From assembly GCF_905115235.1 (NCBI RefSeq), contig NC_051849.1, forward strand, positions 172,474,091-172,538,090: a stretch of DNA of 64,000 nucleotides, in the 5' to 3' direction. Under the pieces are notes generated by a model. The model saw only the letters and a program-made list of their open reading frames with translations, was not told the origin of the DNA and did no database searches. The stretch is from Hermetia illucens. Taxonomy: Eukaryota > Arthropoda > Insecta > Diptera > Stratiomyidae. The first letter of the stretch is position 1; every line of letters begins with the position of its first letter. This document shows positions 48,872 through 59,429 of the stretch, in pieces. Position numbers and translations under genes: made by a program.

Positions 48872-51800
48872 TTACTTCACCGTATAAACAACCAAAAGAT
48901 GGTATGAAAAACTAAACGTACTTTCATTCTCATTACTTGCTTCCTTATAAAGTCCTAATCTAGCAGCGACGTTTAAGTAGTCCTTCAAATATTCACGTTG
49001 CTCCTCTGTGTTCATCTTCCGCCAAATTGGGTTGATGATAGTTACGTTAGCTTCAATGAATTCTTTTCAACAGATGCTTTCGATATTATGAAAATAATTA
49101 CCTTTAATTTCATTGTAACCTGTAAATTGCATTTTCCCGGGATAGATTTTGACCTCATGGTTTTTGAACCCTGTAGCAGTCAAAATTTCGACTATGGTTG
49201 CCGCTGGATTTTCACGACCATGGTAATCAGCAAAGAAATCATCAGGACTTGACATCAGATTTTTCCATTTGGTTTTGGACAGTTCCTTGTATATGTCGAA
49301 AATGCTATGTTTAACTAATAAGGCGAGCAAGCAGTCTCCATTTGGTTTTAGTAGGTTGTAGATGTTTTTCATTGCTTTCCTGGCAATTTAATAAAGAGGA
49401 CAGTTAATCTGAGATTTTGATTACAAAAATAAATGTTGAAGTCAGATGACTAGTTTTTTGAGTTACTGTGAGGAAAACTCGGAAAATCGCAATTCTCAAC
49501 ACATATTTTAGGCCTATTGTCCACTAAGTCATTAAGGCTCATAGGTATTTGTCAATCCGGGAAGGTGACAAATGTTGTGTGGAAACTAGAATGACTTTCG
49601 AATTTGGGGGAAACCCTTACCTCTTTGAGAGATTGGGATTAATTTCATACCTCTTTTGATTGGCGAGGAATTCCATTACTCTCCTGGTATTTTCCCTATA
49701 AGGGACACGTAAAGGGATGGTTTGTATTTTGAGTTTTCTGTGCTTTTGCTCAAGGAAATTTAAGTATAGTTTACTATCCTAATAACCTATTTCAAAAACT
49801 GTTACAAGATACAGCATCAATTCCTCAACTAAAGGTTTATTTTGGAAACAGGCTAGACTTCGATCTAGACTGTCATATGTATTTTACCGTAGTTGGGAAC
49901 CAATCCTTCTCAGTCCTAGTGGAATTTGTGCCGTGGGCAAGTTCTAAGTAGGAAACAGGTGTTGAAAATCGACTTGATGGAAAAGTCGGACAAATTAGCA
50001 AGGCGAAAGGACCGGATCTTTGCAGGATGCCTAAAGACAGGAAAGATCTATGGAAGAAACTAGGGTAGACGGAAGAATTGGCATAGGGCGCAGGAGTAGA
50101 GTCAGTAGCCTCAATGTCTGCTAAAGAAAAAATACTGAAAAAATAAAAGAATATCTTCGTATTTATTTTTTCAGTATTTTAATGTCCTTCAAAAAAGAAA
50201 AAAACGACCAATAAAATGAGATTACGTCTCCAGTTAATCATTACTTCTAAAAAAGGGACTAAATTACTTGGATCTCCGTCAGAAGAAACTGTTGTAAAAC
50301 GGAGACGATGGGACTGAACTAGTCTTCCGCTAAGGTTGAGAAGTTCTGAACTAAGGACAAAGGTAAAAAAATAAATCCCCTTCAATGAAATCAACGAAAA
50401 CACTTTCAATGAGGACATCCATTAGAACCCAGGAAAAAAATTTCAGCTCTTTATAGTGCAAGATTCGGGAACTAAGGAGATTAAAAAGATATATTTCCTA
50501 CTATGTGAATATATGTTTTGTTAGGAGAGGGGGCTGTCGAGTATGGAGGTATAATATTTAAACGAACCTTGAAGTGAATTTTAACCATTACAATGATATG
50601 CATGACTTGCGTTTACAGAGCGTCTATCAGCCACCGAGGTAGCCATAGCCTACGTATCACCTAGAATACATCGCGGGTTACTTGTGGTCGACTGCCCTCG
50701 GGCACCATCTTGTTGTGGTGAGGTAGTCTACACTGACAGTGTGGAGAACACATGAAAATGAAAGCAACGGGTTTTAACTTTTCAAGTGGTGAGAAGTCAC
50801 AGGCCTCATCCACCTTCGATTTTGCGCAATTAAGTCAGACAGTGGCTTTGTACGATTTTTGAAGACCTCGCCAGATTCATTCCCCTCACGGAGAAATCTT
50901 TGGAAGATATGCTTTCCATTCAGTGTGTATAACGCGGTCAGTCAGGGAAGACATTGCAGAAACTTCCATAATATAAGGAACTGGATACCTGACTACGATT
51001 GTTCTGCCGGAAGCACTGTTGTCTTGGCACTGTTGATTAAAAGAAGGTATAGAGCAATTAGAGTTACATCTAAAGAATTTTTTTTCTACATGTTTTGCTC
51101 TGGGCTACGCGCCTACATCTTGGGGGAAGGTTAAGGAAGCCTTCACATCGAGGCCTGCGAACGATGATTATTCAAATCCAAACAACTTCAGACAGATCGG
51201 TCAGCAAAATGTGCGGGGAGACTGGTTGAGTGCAGTGTTGGTAGTGGTACTAAGCCTAGTACTTTTTGAAATTCATTAGTATCTCGGCACTCCTCTTCAT
51301 TTTCAGTAGATTTTTAATTAAATTGGTACTATTCAGTACTTTTTAATCAGAATCCCAAGTTAAAGTTAAAGTTAATATTTGACAATATCACATTATACTG
51401 AATGGGAAAATGGCCGAGAAATTGAACTGGTCGCGTTACGCTGCCTGTAAAATAAATCAAATTTTCTGTAAAATCGATGGGAAGGCTTGATACGCTGAAT
51501 GGAGATTTAAAAGCTTCGTGATTCCATCCAGATCAGGTATTTCGGCAAATTTCGAAATCGATCACGACGACCCGACCCCGCTTGTGAACGGGACAGAGGC
51601 TGAAGAAAAAGAAGCTGGCAGCTCGAAACCGGTGCGATTTCATTCACATAAAAATCTGCTCAAAACGACCACGGCATTGCAAGAAGATGTTGCGACATAC
51701 GATATGGGTGGACAGATTCACTTTTATAGCAGACGCAGAGTATTGTGAGTGGCAAAGTTTCATAGTCGCTTGGCAAGAAAAAAAGCGTTCAAATCGACCA

Positions 51801-54800
51801 GATTGAATAGATTGGTGGTTCTAGAGAATAGAACATGAAAAGGAAGTATTTCCTAATGTGCTGTGTTTAAATTTGTTACAAAATGGTATCTTAGGTATAT
51901 TTGTGAAAGTGCATGATATAAAAATCTTAGACCTGTGGTATTTGGTTCTGCCTAGCGAAAGTAAAGGTTATTCAATAGCAGTATGTCCACCACCATCTCT
52001 TCATCGACTTTAAAGCCGCATATGATAGCATAGCCAGGGTAAAACTGTACACGGCCATGAGAGAATTCGGTATCCCGACCAAATTGATAAGACTGACTAG
52101 GCTGATCCTGGCTAATGTGCGAGGCCAAATAAAAACAGAAGGATCACTCTCATGAACATTCGACATCAACAACATGAACATTCGACATCAAATGCCCTAT
52201 CATGCGTCGTCTTTAACCTGGCACTGGAGAAAGTGATCCGTGATGCTTAGGTAAATGCAGGAGGTACGATCCTCTTTAAATCCACCCAACTACTGGCCTA
52301 TGCTGACGATATCAGCATCATGGTAAGAACGACCCGAAAGGTACAAACTGCCTTCATCCAGATCGAGCAGACGGCAGTGGGCGCGAGATCTTGGGCTGCA
52401 CATCAATGAAGGCAAGATCAAGTATATGGTGGTAACGTCAGCACCAAAAACCAGCCAACCAACAACATCAAACCGCACTGGTCAAACGGGAAGAATAAAG
52501 ATAAGAGACTATAACTTTGAGACCGTTGATAATTTCTCCTATCTAGGGTTGAAATTCACAACCGATAGCAGCTACATACGACGATGAAATCCGCGCACGG
52601 TTATTGTCAGCCAACAGAGCCTATTTCAGATTATAAAAACTGTTTCGCTCGAAACGTCTTACCATAGGGTCGAAGCTCTTATTGTACAAGACAATGATCT
52701 TACCAGTCCTTATGTATTCCTTGAAGACTTGGGTTCTTAGCAGGAAAAATTCTGAACTTTTGGCCGCGTTCGAGAGAAGAATCCTCCGAAGAATTTGTGG
52801 CCCTCTACATGAGAATGGACGATTCCGTAACCTACATAACGACGAAATCTATGAGCAGGCATAGAACAATTGTTTGCCTTCCAGGAGGGTAACAACCTCA
52901 AGTACACTCTCTTCTCGGTATGAGAATGGCTTCGGTATAATGTCAATATGTTTCTCAAATCAGTAAATCTTAGACTAGGTGAAAATTCGTAGCATTTGCG
53001 CGAACTTCATATACGGCACAATTCCTCAAAAAAATAATTTCCTAAAGGGATTGCAGGAAGCTGAAAGTGAAATTCCCCCCGAGGTGATTGAATCCCTTTC
53101 AGTTCGATTGATCGATGCATTCGAAGTTCAAATTTGGTTGATTTTCTTTGGAACATTTTTCTTGCTATGTCAATACGTTTTCTGCACTTGGTTGCGTTTA
53201 GTTTCATTGCTTTCCTTGTGCTATCTGTATTACACCAGAATAAATGTTTTGGTCTTTTAATTGTATACATACGTGTTTAGATGGACGCTCTTCAGTCTCC
53301 TCTTTCATAAAACAACTTTTCACAGTGTACTAACAATATTGGTAATCAGATTGTACGATATACATGAGTATGCCACAAAATGCAAAAACAGCAGGGGTGG
53401 CAATCTTCTCCTTTTATTTTAAGCTACGCACGCTCATAAAAAAGTACTATTTAGTACCTTTTAGTTACATTTTTAGTATCATAATTACCTCCGAATCATA
53501 GTGGGAATTCTCACTGGTCACTGCCGGCTGAACTATCACCTAGGGAAGTTGCCTGCGTACAGGTTTTGTGAGGAGGAGGACGAAACCTCTATACACGTCC
53601 TGGGACAGTGTCCGGCACTTGTGCAAAGATCTGGAAGTAGGGAACATACTAAAGTCGCTAACGGTTATAGGCCTGCTTGAGATACTATGATCAATAGGTA
53701 CACTATAACCAGTAAAAGGGACACAATAGTTCTTCAAGGACGCGGTGCGACTTTTCCTTAACAGAATAATAATAATAATCATAATTTCCTCGCTTCCGAT
53801 AACACTCGTTGAGTGTCACATTCATAAGAAGGGGTAAACTCACACCCACTACGTGAAAACCAACAACATCAGTTAGGAAAGTTCTGTGAGTCTGCTCTTC
53901 ACCCTTTGCATTCAAAGGTAAATGAGACAACTCTGAAACGCGATGGAGGTATTCGTGGACATTGAAGGGGCCTTAGAAGCAATGAAAGGCTGCCCGCAAG
54001 GAGGTGTGCTATGATATAAAGACCTCTGCGGAGTACGTTGATCGACTCATTACTATGTGAACTACAAAATCTGCTAATACACAGTCAGTTTGTTCGAGAT
54101 CTCGGAACAGTATGTGGAAATATACAAAGCTCCGTTGATTTGATTGACAGTTGGTGCCTCCACTGTGGTTCTTCAGTTAATTCGAATAAAACCACAATGA
54201 CATTATTTATAAAAAGGAGGAAACTGAATGGTCTTTGCCTTCCTGAGATGAGGGGTATATTCGGTCAACTCTCAGAAGAAGTGAAATATCTGGGAGTTAT
54301 TTTAGCTTTCATAGTTTATGGTGAACCTTTGCCTCGACATGGGCAATGTGGATATGTATTGCTATGATTAGACCGATCTTCGATTATGCGTTCACTTTAA
54401 ACTAACCCCACGTTGAGGGACTGTATGTCTAGGTATTACCGGTGGCATGAGTGCAACATCCGCTGCAGCTCTAAATACTTTACTCAATTTTCAGTCCTTG
54501 GATTTATATATTCAAAGCACTACAATAAGAGCAGCATATAGATTAATACGCTTAAATCTATTGGGAACCAACGGAAGTGATGGCAAAGAGAATTGGAAGA
54601 GTTATTGGGAGAACTGAATCTAGTTTGTTCAAAACTTTTGATTTTGGGATCCTCGTGTATTTGTTTGAGGGGAAGATATGAAGTTATTCTGAAGCGTAAG
54701 AAAACTGGGGTGAACCAGAAGAATGAGTAGTAGAATATATTGAAGTCTTCTGGACTGATAGTTGTGAAAAAGAACAGCGTTCTAGAGGAAGAGTTTCTTT

Positions 54801-57694
54801 TCGAATAGAAACTAGAAGTCGGTTTTAGTCTTGGAACAATATGCAATGGTCTTTCATACTGAAGTGAATGCCATTCTAAGCGTAGTAACCTGGGAGGGAG
54901 GGAATGGATGCGCTGGGTCTACATATTCGGAATATATATCGCGCATGCCTAGCAGACGCTTCTATTCCAATTAAATGGCGTGATGTGAAGGTGTTATTCA
55001 TTCCCAAACCAGGAAAAGCCACCTACACATACGCAAAAACTTCCGACCGATCAGTCTAACGTCCTTGCTGTTAAAAGGACTAGAAAGACTAGTAGATCGG
55101 TTCATAAGGGATACACACATTTTTAAGTGGCCACTTCACCATAGGCAACACGCCTACCAGAAAGGTAAATCCTATGTTCGAAAAAGAATACGCCTTAGGC
55201 ACATTCATGAACATCGAAGGTGCCTTCAATTATGCCTCATTCGTGGCAATTTGTGATGCGGCCAGACAGCATGGAGTCGAACTCTGTTTGAAATCTACAG
55301 CTGGTGCCTCCGCAATGGACTTACGGTGAACGCTAGGAAGACTGGACTAGTTATGTTCACTAGGAACGTCAGGTGGGGCAACTATACGCTACCCACCTTA
55401 GCAGGGACGGAAATCCAAGTACTTAGGAGTAGATTTCGACTCCAAGTTAACGTGGAAGCATCACATTCAGGAACAATATCAGAAATCCTGCAGATTGCTC
55501 TGGTGCTGTAGGAATGCGATAGGTAAGACCTGGGGACTTTCACCCAAACAGATATACTGGATGTATACATCCGTAATAAAACCTATTTTGATGTATGCAT
55601 GCATCGTCTGGTGGCCAAGACTGAACTTTGCTAACAGCAGGAAGCTGCTAAAGCAGATTCAGAGACTTGGTTGCCTAAGTATTACTGGAGCAATGAGTAC
55701 TACGCCGACTGCGGCACTTGAATCTATCCTAAATTTACCCCCCCATTCACGTGGAGGTGAAACGGAAAGCAGCCAACGACGCATATAGGCTCGATACCAT
55801 TGGGGCGTCGAAACGCGGCCAATCACACGGTCATGCGTCTATCTGGAAATTCCTTGAAAAACATCCGGTAGCCCTGATGCCGACTGATCATATAGTTTCT
55901 AGATTCGTCTTTGAAAAGACATATACTGTGGTAATCACCGAAAGAGGAGAATAGTCGACAAATGGCCATGAGTTTTTTCAGATTACAGACTTAATAATCT
56001 TCACCGACGGGTCAGTCACGGAGGGTGCATCGGGCCCAGGGGTGTTCTCGGAGAATCCGATTATAGAACTGGGTCGAACCCTCGGAAAAATGATGACCAT
56101 ACTCCAGGCGGAGATATATGCCATTTCATTTGCAGCAGAAGAATGTCTGCGACAAAAGTGGAGGGGTCGCACCATTCGAATCTGTTCCGAGAGTCGGGCG
56201 GCATTATCAGCACTAAATGGCAACAACATATCAAGCCAGTTGGTGTGGAGTTGTCATCAGGTGCTGCTGAAACTTGGCCGACTGAACGAAACATTCTTGA
56301 TGTGGGTGCCGGGGCACTTTAACATTGCTGGTAATGAGGAGGCTGACAGACTGGTTCGCCGAAGGTCTGGATCTACAATGGTGGGGCTAGAACCAGCTCT
56401 TGGAATCCGACCGTCTACTGTTAAGTCTACTCTGAACGGTGAAATTGCAAGGATTCTTGCAGCCGAGTGGAGAAATTGGGACTTTTGCCGGCAGGCGAAA
56501 ATCCTTGTGAAGGAGCCTAGGGTCACTAGCCTAGGGCCCTTAAGAAGTGGGACATGAAAACCCTAGTAGGGCTTTAAACGGGGCACTGCTCCTTAAACTA
56601 CCATATGGAAAAGATTGGGGTAGTGGTTTCCGCTATGTGCAGTCAATCTGAGGAGGAGGAGACGGCCCTGTACTTTTTATGGAGCTGCCCGGCATCCTTA
56701 GATCTCAGACGAAGACACCAAGGTAAGGTTTTCTGCAATGAAGAATCTGCACACTCTAAAGCTTGCGAACACCTTGGGCGGGAAGCCATTGAATAGGCGA
56801 TTTACGGGAATAGTACAATGGGCCTAATAATGGCCTGAGTGCTCGGAGCGCAGCGATCGTCAAGCTGCATTGAGGGCGTTGAACAATCCTTTAATCACCT
56901 CGAAAAGGGTTCAGAAATGAAGAAACCGATTGAACTCTATTTCTGCCTGGGTACCTGGTGACTGTCCAGGAAAGCTAAATTAAATCTCGGGTCGCTTAGC
57001 GAAAGAGGTAGATTAATGTTGCTATCAAAAACTGCGATGCATATACACTCATCAAACATCAGATTTTTGGTGGAGATGTGCAGCAGTTGCGGTACCACAC
57101 ACCCACTAGCGGGAATCTTACTATACGTAAACGAATCTGAGATATTGTGTTTGACGGGGAAATCGTGTACGATAGGCCACTATGGTCCGAACGCTCAGAG
57201 GCTTTGCCCCACACTTCTCTTGCTATTGATTTTTCTAAATGCTACTTCTATCTTAAATGAATTCGGAAACAACAAGGAAATGAAATGTTATTACGAACTT
57301 GTACTTACACTTGATTTGGAACCCAGTGTAAGCAGTAAAAAGACATTACATGGTCGAATCGTTCAGGATGCTTTACCAAAAATCGCTGAATATCATCCTC
57401 GTCGCCTTCTATATCCAAAACTTCAAAAGAAATATTTTTACGTTCATGGGTCCGTTTTGCGTATCCTATCATTTCCTGGGAAATGTCAACTCCAACCAGC
57501 TTCCTGAACTTTACTGGGATATGGCTTAAAATATGTTCGACTGTAACGTCTCCCGTTCCACAACCGATATCCAAAACAGTGTCGTTACCATCATTTCGCC
57601 ATTTGATCTTTTCAGCATACTCGTCCAGTACTTTTTTGGCGTCGTACCTTTGTACACTGCTATAAACCGAATACTCGGAAGGGGAGGCTTCCAT
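48872..57694 (-). CDS. JHAMT-like methyltransferase, paralogue D (3 exons)
   Basis: Exons 57694-57309, 49379-49102 and 49050-48872 join to 843 nt (280 aa plus stop). Motif I VLDIGCGTGD is at residues 40-49, Gln15 lies in SSVQRYDA, and HVMSFYCLHWV ends exon 1. The post-splice motif is KNIYNLLKPNGDCLLALLV. Splices are AAGT/GTAAGT to TTGCCAG/GAAAG (phase 2) and AAAG/GTAATT to CATTGAAG/CTAAC (phase 1, 51 bp). The last exon opens ANVTIINPIWRKMNTEE and ends HLLVVYTVK then TAA at 48874. The first intron is 7,929 bp, the longest of the four, packed with LINE pieces, all antisense. Sister of C: both end their second exons in TGYNEIKG. Start chosen from the ATG that aligns with C. The fourth residue after the conserved Trp is changed (WVPNQ for WVRNQ), the only clear oddity. 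Confidence 0.9.
49385..51475. other. intron 1 of gene D, no gene recognised; one hairpin
   Basis: AT-rich intronic DNA. Apart from the inverted repeat at 50129-50180, nothing stands out. Open frames at 50859-51134 lack motifs. Confidence 0.4.
50129..50180. repeat. 19-bp perfect inverted repeat
   Basis: Core arms AATACTGAAAAAATAAA (50131-50147) and TTTATTTTTTCAGTATT (50162-50178) extend by AA/TT outward, with a 14-nt loop. Could fold as a hairpin in the intron transcript. Function unknown. Confidence 0.8.
51478..51615 (+). mobile_element. RTE-clade LINE 3'-end scrap
   Basis: RLDTLNGDLKAS then FHPDQ in frame match the last residues of the RTE family (LDTLDGNLKASRLHPDQAF at 9520-9570). The following CTTGTGAACGGGACAGAGGC matches the 3' tail at 9470 and 61960 in inverse orientation. 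5'-truncated remnant. Confidence 0.7.
51975..52860 (+). mobile_element. RTE-like LINE (second family) fragment
   Basis: HHLFIDFKAAYDSIARVKLY at about 51990-52050, then KLIRLTRLILANVRGQ, ADDISIMVRTTRKVQTAFIQ near 52305, MYKTMILPVLMYSLKTWVLS at 52682 and RFRNLHNDEIYEQ where it is cut off. A short duplication of ACATCAACAACATGAACATT lies near 52160. Truncated at both ends. Confidence 0.82.
52870..53505. other. no gene recognised
   Basis: Intronic DNA. An open plus-strand frame at 52979-53260 ends in a hydrophobic stretch but has no matching motif, and it lies antisense in the intron. GTACTATTTAGTACC near 53443 is a near-palindrome also found in part near 51320. Confidence 0.35.
53510..53790 (+). 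mobile_element. 3' end of an RNase H-type LINE
   Basis: LTGHCRLNYHLGKLPAYRFC then EEEDETSIHVLGQCPAL (53515-53625) is the cysteine/histidine tail found at the end of LINE ORF2 proteins with RNase H. It is followed by an AAT repeat tail at 53765-53780. Confidence 0.75.
53935..54560 (+). mobile_element. LINE reverse transcriptase fragment (Jockey/LOA-like)
   Basis: CPQGGVL near 53993 and LIDSWCLHCGSSVNSNKTTM near 54140, then RKLNGLCLPEMRG and SEEVKYLGVIL near 54272. The aspartate box is not visible. Decayed. Confidence 0.72.
54870..57000 (+). mobile_element. RNase H-bearing LINE (I/LOA/Jockey group), antisense in intron 1 of gene D
   Basis: RT start near 54960-55110 (KVLFIPKPGKAT in frame, NFRPISLTS, LLKGLERLVDRFIRD), then RQHAYQKGK near 55145. 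The thumb region is WCCRNAIGKTWGLSPKQIYW near 55500 and LYKQIQRL-like GCLSITGAMSTTPTAALES near 55665. RNase H follows: IFTDGSVTEGASGPGVF at 55990, AEIYAISFAAEECL near 56107 and WVPGHFNIAGNEEADRL near 56300 (the Asp, Glu and final Asp of the fold are present). A cysteine-containing tail is near 56630-56690. The frame changes several times; inactive. Confidence 0.85.
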
Positions 57695-57699
57695 TTCGG

Positions 57700-58715
57700 C
57701 TAATCACGTTAGAAAGGTCTTTGCAGTTATTGTCAGGGTAAAGCACTACTTGATACTGATTCAGCAAAATGAAGACGGAGTACTAGCATAGTATCAACGA
57801 GCCGTTCATCGGTATAAAACATACTTTGTTATTTTGTTACTTTGTACAATTTAAGTAATATTACTGGAAACGTAAAATTACACAATTTGCGAAATGGACG
57901 TGTGAAAGACAGCAAAGTTGTAAAAATGCAAGTGCTAGAATAAATACTCTCACTTTCTTATATAAGCGAATGAACGTGCCAACCACATATTGAAAGATAA
58001 ATCATAAACCGAAAACTGGACGAATTAGTTATGAACGGTTTTGTGGTTTTTCTATGTAGGATATTTAGTACAATTTTCTGATATTTTCTTTTCCACATTT
58101 GTTGCGTAGTTAGCCAAAATTTTTTTGTAGGGTACCAAATGAAAGGTTCCTTCTAAAGTTGCCTCAATATTTGAAATTTGATGAAAGAGGGGGTAATGCG
58201 GGGAACGGAAATTTATAATTCTTTTCACGTTCTCAGAAACTGCACAAACGTATAGTGCCTAGAAATCATCCATCCTTCACAACAATTGGGTTAACCCCAC
58301 TTGCAACTCTGCAAAAATCGGTGGTTTTTATTGCATTTTTTGAAGTACAACTATCTAAGATACCATCATTGAAAGAGAAGAATCCGTACCATAAACTACC
58401 AGAAGTTGAAACTTTGAACGTGTTTTTCGACAAATGACATGTTTGAAGCCGTTGACCGAAATTACTCGAAAACTGCTGAACTCATAGTTTTGAAAATTGG
58501 CAGATTTATTCAGTTCATAAAAATGTAGTAGGTAATCGTCCGATTTTTCTTTCAATAAAAACTTGCCGTTTTAAAGCCTAAAAACGACAATTTTTTAAGG
58601 TTTTCTGTGGAACAAAATCTTATTCAAATCGGTTCAATGTCTGACCGTCTATGTTTTTCTCGATGGAAGGTAGAAAGCATTAAAAGCTATTGCTGGCTCC
58701 TGCCAATTGTTATGT
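57700..58715. other. 5' flank of gene D with scraps of repeat family N
   Basis: TTGATACTGATTCAG near 57750 is shared with the flank of C. GGTACCAAATGAAAGGTTCC near 58130 and TTTAAGGTTTTCTGTGGAAC then ATTCAAATCGGTTCAATGTC near 58595-58640 are pieces of family N. No gene seen. Confidence 0.5.
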
Positions 58716-58719
58716 GGGA

Positions 58720-59175
58720 CTCTTTCCCACTAAAACCACCTTCTTCTCCTTGCACTCTTCCCGCGAACTCCCATATGATATTACATACATCGCGGGCTGG
58801 ATCAGAATTTACCCCGCGCTTGCGTTAACATTCGTGCTTTTTGCTCGTTCAGTCTTTCGGAAATGGTTCACGCATCTAGGGTTACCAACTACAGGGTTCA
58901 GATGAGAAAGAGCTTCGAGTAATACACGTCTCCCCATTCTTCAGACCACCCCATGAAATCTTCAGCTATTATCTTAGGGCTATGCTCGTTTACATTTATT
59001 GCTAGCTCTCAGATTTCCGGATATTCCATCTATTTTTGCTCTAGTGAAGCCACTTACGAGGATCTTCGTTGTTCCTTCTATGGCTCCGCATGTCCGTGTC
59101 GTTCATTTCCCTCTTATCCGCAACCAAAACTACACTGTCTAGATTTTGGTACTGCTCGTAGACAATAGTAACGTT
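58720..59175 (-). mobile_element. R1-like LINE endonuclease fragment
   Basis: Minus strand reads IVYEQYQNLDS near 59165, FTRAKIDGISGN near 59040, RVLLEALSHLNPVVGNPRCV near 58920 and NHFRKTERA near 58870. This is the order of the R1-type endonuclease, including the resemblance to LLEAL..LDVVLGN and TFRRG. Heavily decayed. Confidence 0.6.
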
Positions 59176-59239
59176 GATTTTGTTTTCCAATACCGTCTGG
59201 GAGTGTAGGAATTGAACTGCTTGTCAATGGTTTAAGTTC

Positions 59240-59425
59240 AGCTGTAGCAACCTCGTTTGTCGGTTTGTCCGTCTGTTCGTCTGCCCGTTTGTCCGTCTGT
59301 TACACGAGATTTACTCTGAAATGACTGGAACGGCACCCATCGAAGTTAAGGCTTTGATTTTTCACTAAAACAAGTCGGAATACCGGAAGGAAGGCGCTTC
59401 AGGTATAAAGGTTTTGTGTTCATCT
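59240..59425 (-). repeat. end of repeat family N
   Basis: AAAACAAGTCGGAATACCGG followed by GGCGCTTCAGGTATAAAGG (59365-59415) is the reverse complement of the right end of the copy at 32620-32668. A run of CGTCTGTT-type repeats precedes it at 59265-59305. Confidence 0.65.
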
Positions 59426-59429
59426 ACAG

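Noticed and set aside
51518-51748. Possible small acidic host protein
   Set aside because: Its first part overlaps an RTE LINE 3' end read in another frame. The rest has no motif or splice context.
52979-53260. Plus-strand frame with a hydrophobic C-terminal stretch
   Set aside because: No family resemblance, no splice or promoter context, and antisense within an intron rich in transposon remains.
58953-59168. Plus-strand frame with a signal-peptide-like start and several cysteines
   Set aside because: The opposite strand carries an ordered set of LINE endonuclease segments, so the open frame is the shadow of a decayed LINE.
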